Source: Lytechinus variegatus (taxonomy: Eukaryota; Echinodermata; Echinoidea; Temnopleuroida; Toxopneustidae). Taken from it: a DNA stretch of 64,000 nucleotides. The translations under genes were made by a program, and so were the position numbers. The DNA lies in NCBI RefSeq assembly GCF_018143015.1, contig NC_054746.1:42536201-42600200 (forward strand), written 5' to 3'. Under the pieces are notes generated by a model, which was given only the letters and a program-made list of their open reading frames with translations, was not told the origin of the DNA and made no database searches. This document shows positions 60,462 to 64,000 of this stretch, in pieces (position 1 is the first letter of the stretch; each line of letters starts with the position of its first letter).

Positions 60462-60618
60462 GGGGCCCGTTGCATAAAACGTTTTACCTGAGAAAACTCA
60501 GGTTGTTTTTACCAGTTTTTATCCTGTGTTAAAGTCAATGGCAGAAATCAGACTAACCTTAGTTTTCAGTTTTTACCAGAGTTTTCCCGGGTAAAAAGTT
60601 TTTATGCAAACAGGCCCC
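60462..60618. mobile_element. 157-bp MITE with GGGGCC ends
   Basis: The left end is GGGGCCCGTTGCATAAAA, and the right end on the minus strand is GGGGCCTGTTTGCATAAAA. Inside, TTTTACCTGAGAAAACTC and GAGTTTTCCCGGGTAAAA also pair. It resembles short MITEs common in marine invertebrates. Confidence 0.7.
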
Positions 60619-63600
60619 AGGAGTAATTTCCTCACTTATGTTTTACCCCTCTCCTAAAAACATGAAAAATATCCAGATAATGTTCAACATTATTTGGTCA
60701 CCCAAACAAAATAATAAACATACAATTATCACATACTCCACAAAAATAATCATATTTTAATACCAGCTTGAGTTTTGAAGACATTGTTTGCTGTGTCAAA
60801 CAGCTTGTATCATATGGCATCTTCTGACAGCCTATGCCTCAAGCATAACTGTAACCAGCAGATTGTATATTAGAAAAAATGCCATAGTTTGGTTTCGATT
60901 TCACAGAAAAAATATAATTTCTAGGATAAAATCTTGTAGCAAAACATTTGTATTGTGATCCTGCCAAGTGAATGTCAGCTGATGAAATTCATGCTACATG
61001 ACTGAACACAATAATCTTCAAAAAATTCACATAGATTGTACTTTTATCATCAATCTAATAAAAAAAATGCAACTCAAACCAGTTTGGGTTTTCCAGCATT
61101 TTCTGTAAGCATATGCTCTACATATACATGCATTGTCTATACACATTTTATGTCATATATATCATATCGATACTTAAAGAAATTTCTCTCTCCAAAATAG
61201 CACTTTTTTCAAAAGAAATATAGAATATAACAACTCCTGTGACCACACACCATATAAATCATCTTTCACCACTTTGAAATCAGTAACAATATAAATTGTT
61301 AAATAAAAATCAATGGTTCTGTTAAAAAAAAAACACCACATAATATCTCTCTGTAAAAAATATGTTTCTATGTCAAATATAGCAGTGATTTACAAAATAA
61401 TGACTTCTTTTTATTCAGATTAAATTTTTTAAGCTGTGCATGTGAAATTCAAGATTAATTTCTCTCCCCTCCTTGAGACTTGTTTTAAACACTATTTTTA
61501 TCATCCAGTATAATGAGTAACCACTGCTAACTATGTTACTTTGGCTGTCAAGTGAATTAAATATAATGATAAAGCAAAAAAAAAGACATTCACAATACTC
61601 AAAGAGATATCCATGTGTAGCTTTTAAAACATGAACCAGTTTGTGGTTTTAAGAATAAAATACTCATATTAATAAAAATAAAAGGGGGATAGATGCATAC
61701 AAATCAAAAGGAAATGCATTCAGCTTTCACATTTACTTAAAATCATCAAGGGATTTTATAAATTTCTACTTTGAAACGTAACATTTTGGTTACATTTCTT
61801 TGATCTTCACCATAAAAAATTTCGGAATTTGAAACAAGATTATCTGATGTATCTTTATAGTGACAATCATGCAAAACATCAATGATGCCTTTGAATGCTT
61901 TTTTTACAGTTAAATGGTGCTATATAAATGCTGTTCATCAACATCATCCTCATCACCATCTTTACAGTGACAATAATATATTGTCCATTCACATAGTGAA
62001 ACCACTTTTGGCCAGTATCGCCATGATGTACCCTGGCTGTAGCTGAGATGCTATACAAGTATCCTTATTAGTATCCATTCATTTCACCTCTGTTGAGTGT
62101 AGCATACTGAATGAATTCTTGCAAAAAAAAATGAATGCCTGGAATAGGATTTGAACCCAGAACCCTCTTCTTGAAAGACAAAGGTCAGAATCATTATGAT
62201 CACAACATGATGGTTCTAGGGATCAATAAAACTCATTCACATATATTCATATAGCAGATTTGCTATTACAGTGCCTTAGCTTGCTGCATTACTCCTCAGG
62301 GAGTGGAAGATGTGTAAACCTGAGTCCGATAACTAGGTCTATCAATACATCCATTCATTGCCTAGATGGATCAAAGATAACAGATTTTGTGAAGCAGTTT
62401 CAAGAATAACTTTGTAGACACCAAGAGGAAATAACTTTAAATTATGCCTATTTTCCATTTATGACACCATTATATATGAAAAGCTTACCTTTTCAACTAG
62501 AAGACATGAGAATAAATAAATTTGAAAAAAAAAGAACCACTATGAAAATTGAATGCATTTCCTATACTTTTTTTCTTCTAGAAAAAATATGTAATTAACA
62601 CCACATGCGATGGAAATCTTTTTTTCATTTCATGCACTGGCAAAAAAATATAAAAACATCAGACATTAAATGTGATGCTGATGTCGGCATATTATATATA
62701 TTCATATATATTTATGTACATATTTGAAATCACATATTTCAAATGGAATACCTCTTTGTCTTGTTCTTATCCAAAAATAAAATAAAATCAACTGAGAATA
62801 ACCTGCTTCTCCAAATATATCAAGTCACATACCTTTTAGACTTTAGATTTATTAAAAGAAGAAAAACATATCTTGAATGAATATCAGTTTGTTCTACTCA
62901 GAGGAAAACAATATAACTCACTTTATCTACACAAGAAAATACTAACATAGTCCAGAATATAATAGAGACCTATATAAATGACCCATTCGTCACAAATGAT
63001 GGCATCAGAGGTCTAGTTTACTCAAGTTGGTGCTTGAGATTGTGGTTATTATGCTACGAGAGGCCTACCTTACCCCAAAGAATTTATTGAAAGTCACAAG
63101 CAAAGTAATACTGTACTTTGGATTTCATGATACAACATTCTGGATCTACATGGATTCCTGAATGCAGTCATTCTAAGGTGTCACTCTAAGTGTAAATAAT
63201 GTAAGCACACTAAATTTGCCATATTGTCACAATCATTGTTTGCTTGAAGAGTTTTAGACTACCCTGATCTTTACATAGCACCACATATTCAAATTCCAAT
63301 AGGGTAGAAATGTGCTGAATGAATATAATTGACATGGTGATGTGATTGATAGTTTGATTTTTAGTGTAGTGTAGTGTTCAGTTCAATATCAACAGTCCTC
63401 TTTCTTCAGTCACTGTGCAGAGTGACTTATGAATGATAAGAACATTTGCCAATACAGAACACATCTAATGAGTCAATACTCACCCAATGTACAAGCAAAA
63501 ATGTCATGATGGTTTTATTTTTGCTGATTTTGTGAATCCAACCTTGCTAAGTTTTCCTCTTTCACATATTACCATTGCTGGATGTGGAATATATAACTGT

Positions 63601-64000
63601 GAATAATAGGCCCAAATTAGTGAAAATTTCTGAAAGTCAAGATATTTGATTGTGGTATACTGCACATTTATTCATGTGTATTGTCTTGTGCTGGGTGCTT
63701 GACTTTGTCAAAATCCTGTTGCCTATGATTGCAGTGTAACACAAGAAATAATGAAATCTTGTTTGGTCCACAAATCATTACTAGCTGTGTTGGCAAAGAG
63801 TGACCAATAAGTGTATCAACTTTACTACTTTCTAAACTATAAATAGCTTTGAAAAAGATTGAACATACTAAGCCAAGTCACTTCCTACAAACTGATTTCT
63901 GCATATTTTGCATGACATCACTTACATCTCGCACATATCCTCTGCAGTGTCTTATACTTTGGCATGGCACAATATAATGGACAACTGGTAGTTATTCACC
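60619..64000. other. AT-rich DNA to the window end, no exon supported
   Basis: Nothing coding is recognised. A tRNA-like SINE fragment lies at 62,136-62,215, and a SINE-tail-like GCTATATAAATGCTG sits at 61,919-61,933. Confidence 0.4.
62136..62215 (-). mobile_element. tRNA-like SINE fragment
   Basis: On the minus strand GGTTCAAATCC (62,157-62,147) matches a B box, with GATTCTGACC about 40 bp upstream as a poor A box. A cloverleaf cannot be completed, so it is not called as a functional tRNA. Confidence 0.45.

Noticed and set aside
62136..62215. Functional tRNA gene
   Set aside because: The B box is good but the A box and acceptor stem cannot be formed. A SINE fragment fits better.

Overview
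This is animal nuclear DNA. Genes are split by introns with GT..AG borders, there are no bacterial-style operons, and the window is crowded with foldback MITEs, tRNA-derived SINEs and poly-G tracts. The frequent 'aggcct' words, the style of the foldback elements (ends like AAGGWCAAGTCCACCCCA) and the SINE type suggest an echinoderm, most likely a sea urchin. The species is an inference.

Layout. 1-99 (-): first coding exon of a gene that leaves the window on the left. 300-3,500: a foldback MITE, a SINE, a long hairpin element and a 431-bp tandem duplication. 3,511-10,190: a 3.34-kb segment duplicated in tandem, each copy carrying the same two nested non-autonomous DNA transposons with intact 8-bp target duplications. 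10,200-20,430: more transposon fossils, including a 1.33-kb giant foldback and a G-tipped element with an 8-bp target duplication. 20,830-23,903 (-): three phase-compatible coding exons of a gene I cannot name, with an ETS/YY1- and NRF1-like promoter just upstream. 24,047-43,674: the dominant feature, a 19.6-kb array of 13 full units of about 1,474 bp plus one 463-bp part unit. 43,973-45,750: an inverted-repeat element rich in CATATGGG. 46,050-46,600: a decayed non-LTR reverse transcriptase. 48,100-48,560: an old interspersed repeat. 49,138-54,903 (+): a complete six-exon gene that I identify as CGRRF1 (membrane-anchored C3HC4 RING E3 ligase, 386 aa), with the GIY-YIG end of a Penelope-like element in intron 2 and a MITE in intron 5. 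55,440-64,000: AT-rich DNA with one more G-tipped transposon, a small MITE and a tRNA-like fragment. It has no convincing exon.

Most notable: the array begins and ends exactly on the same 463-bp module, which has 17-bp terminal inverted repeats (16/17 matching). The whole 19.6 kb is flanked by TACA on both sides. This fits a composite transposon (module-linker-module) that inserted once and then expanded by unequal exchange. The variants are shuffled among copies, which indicates continuing recombination or conversion. The array edge lies about 25 bp from promoter-like motifs of the minus-strand gene.
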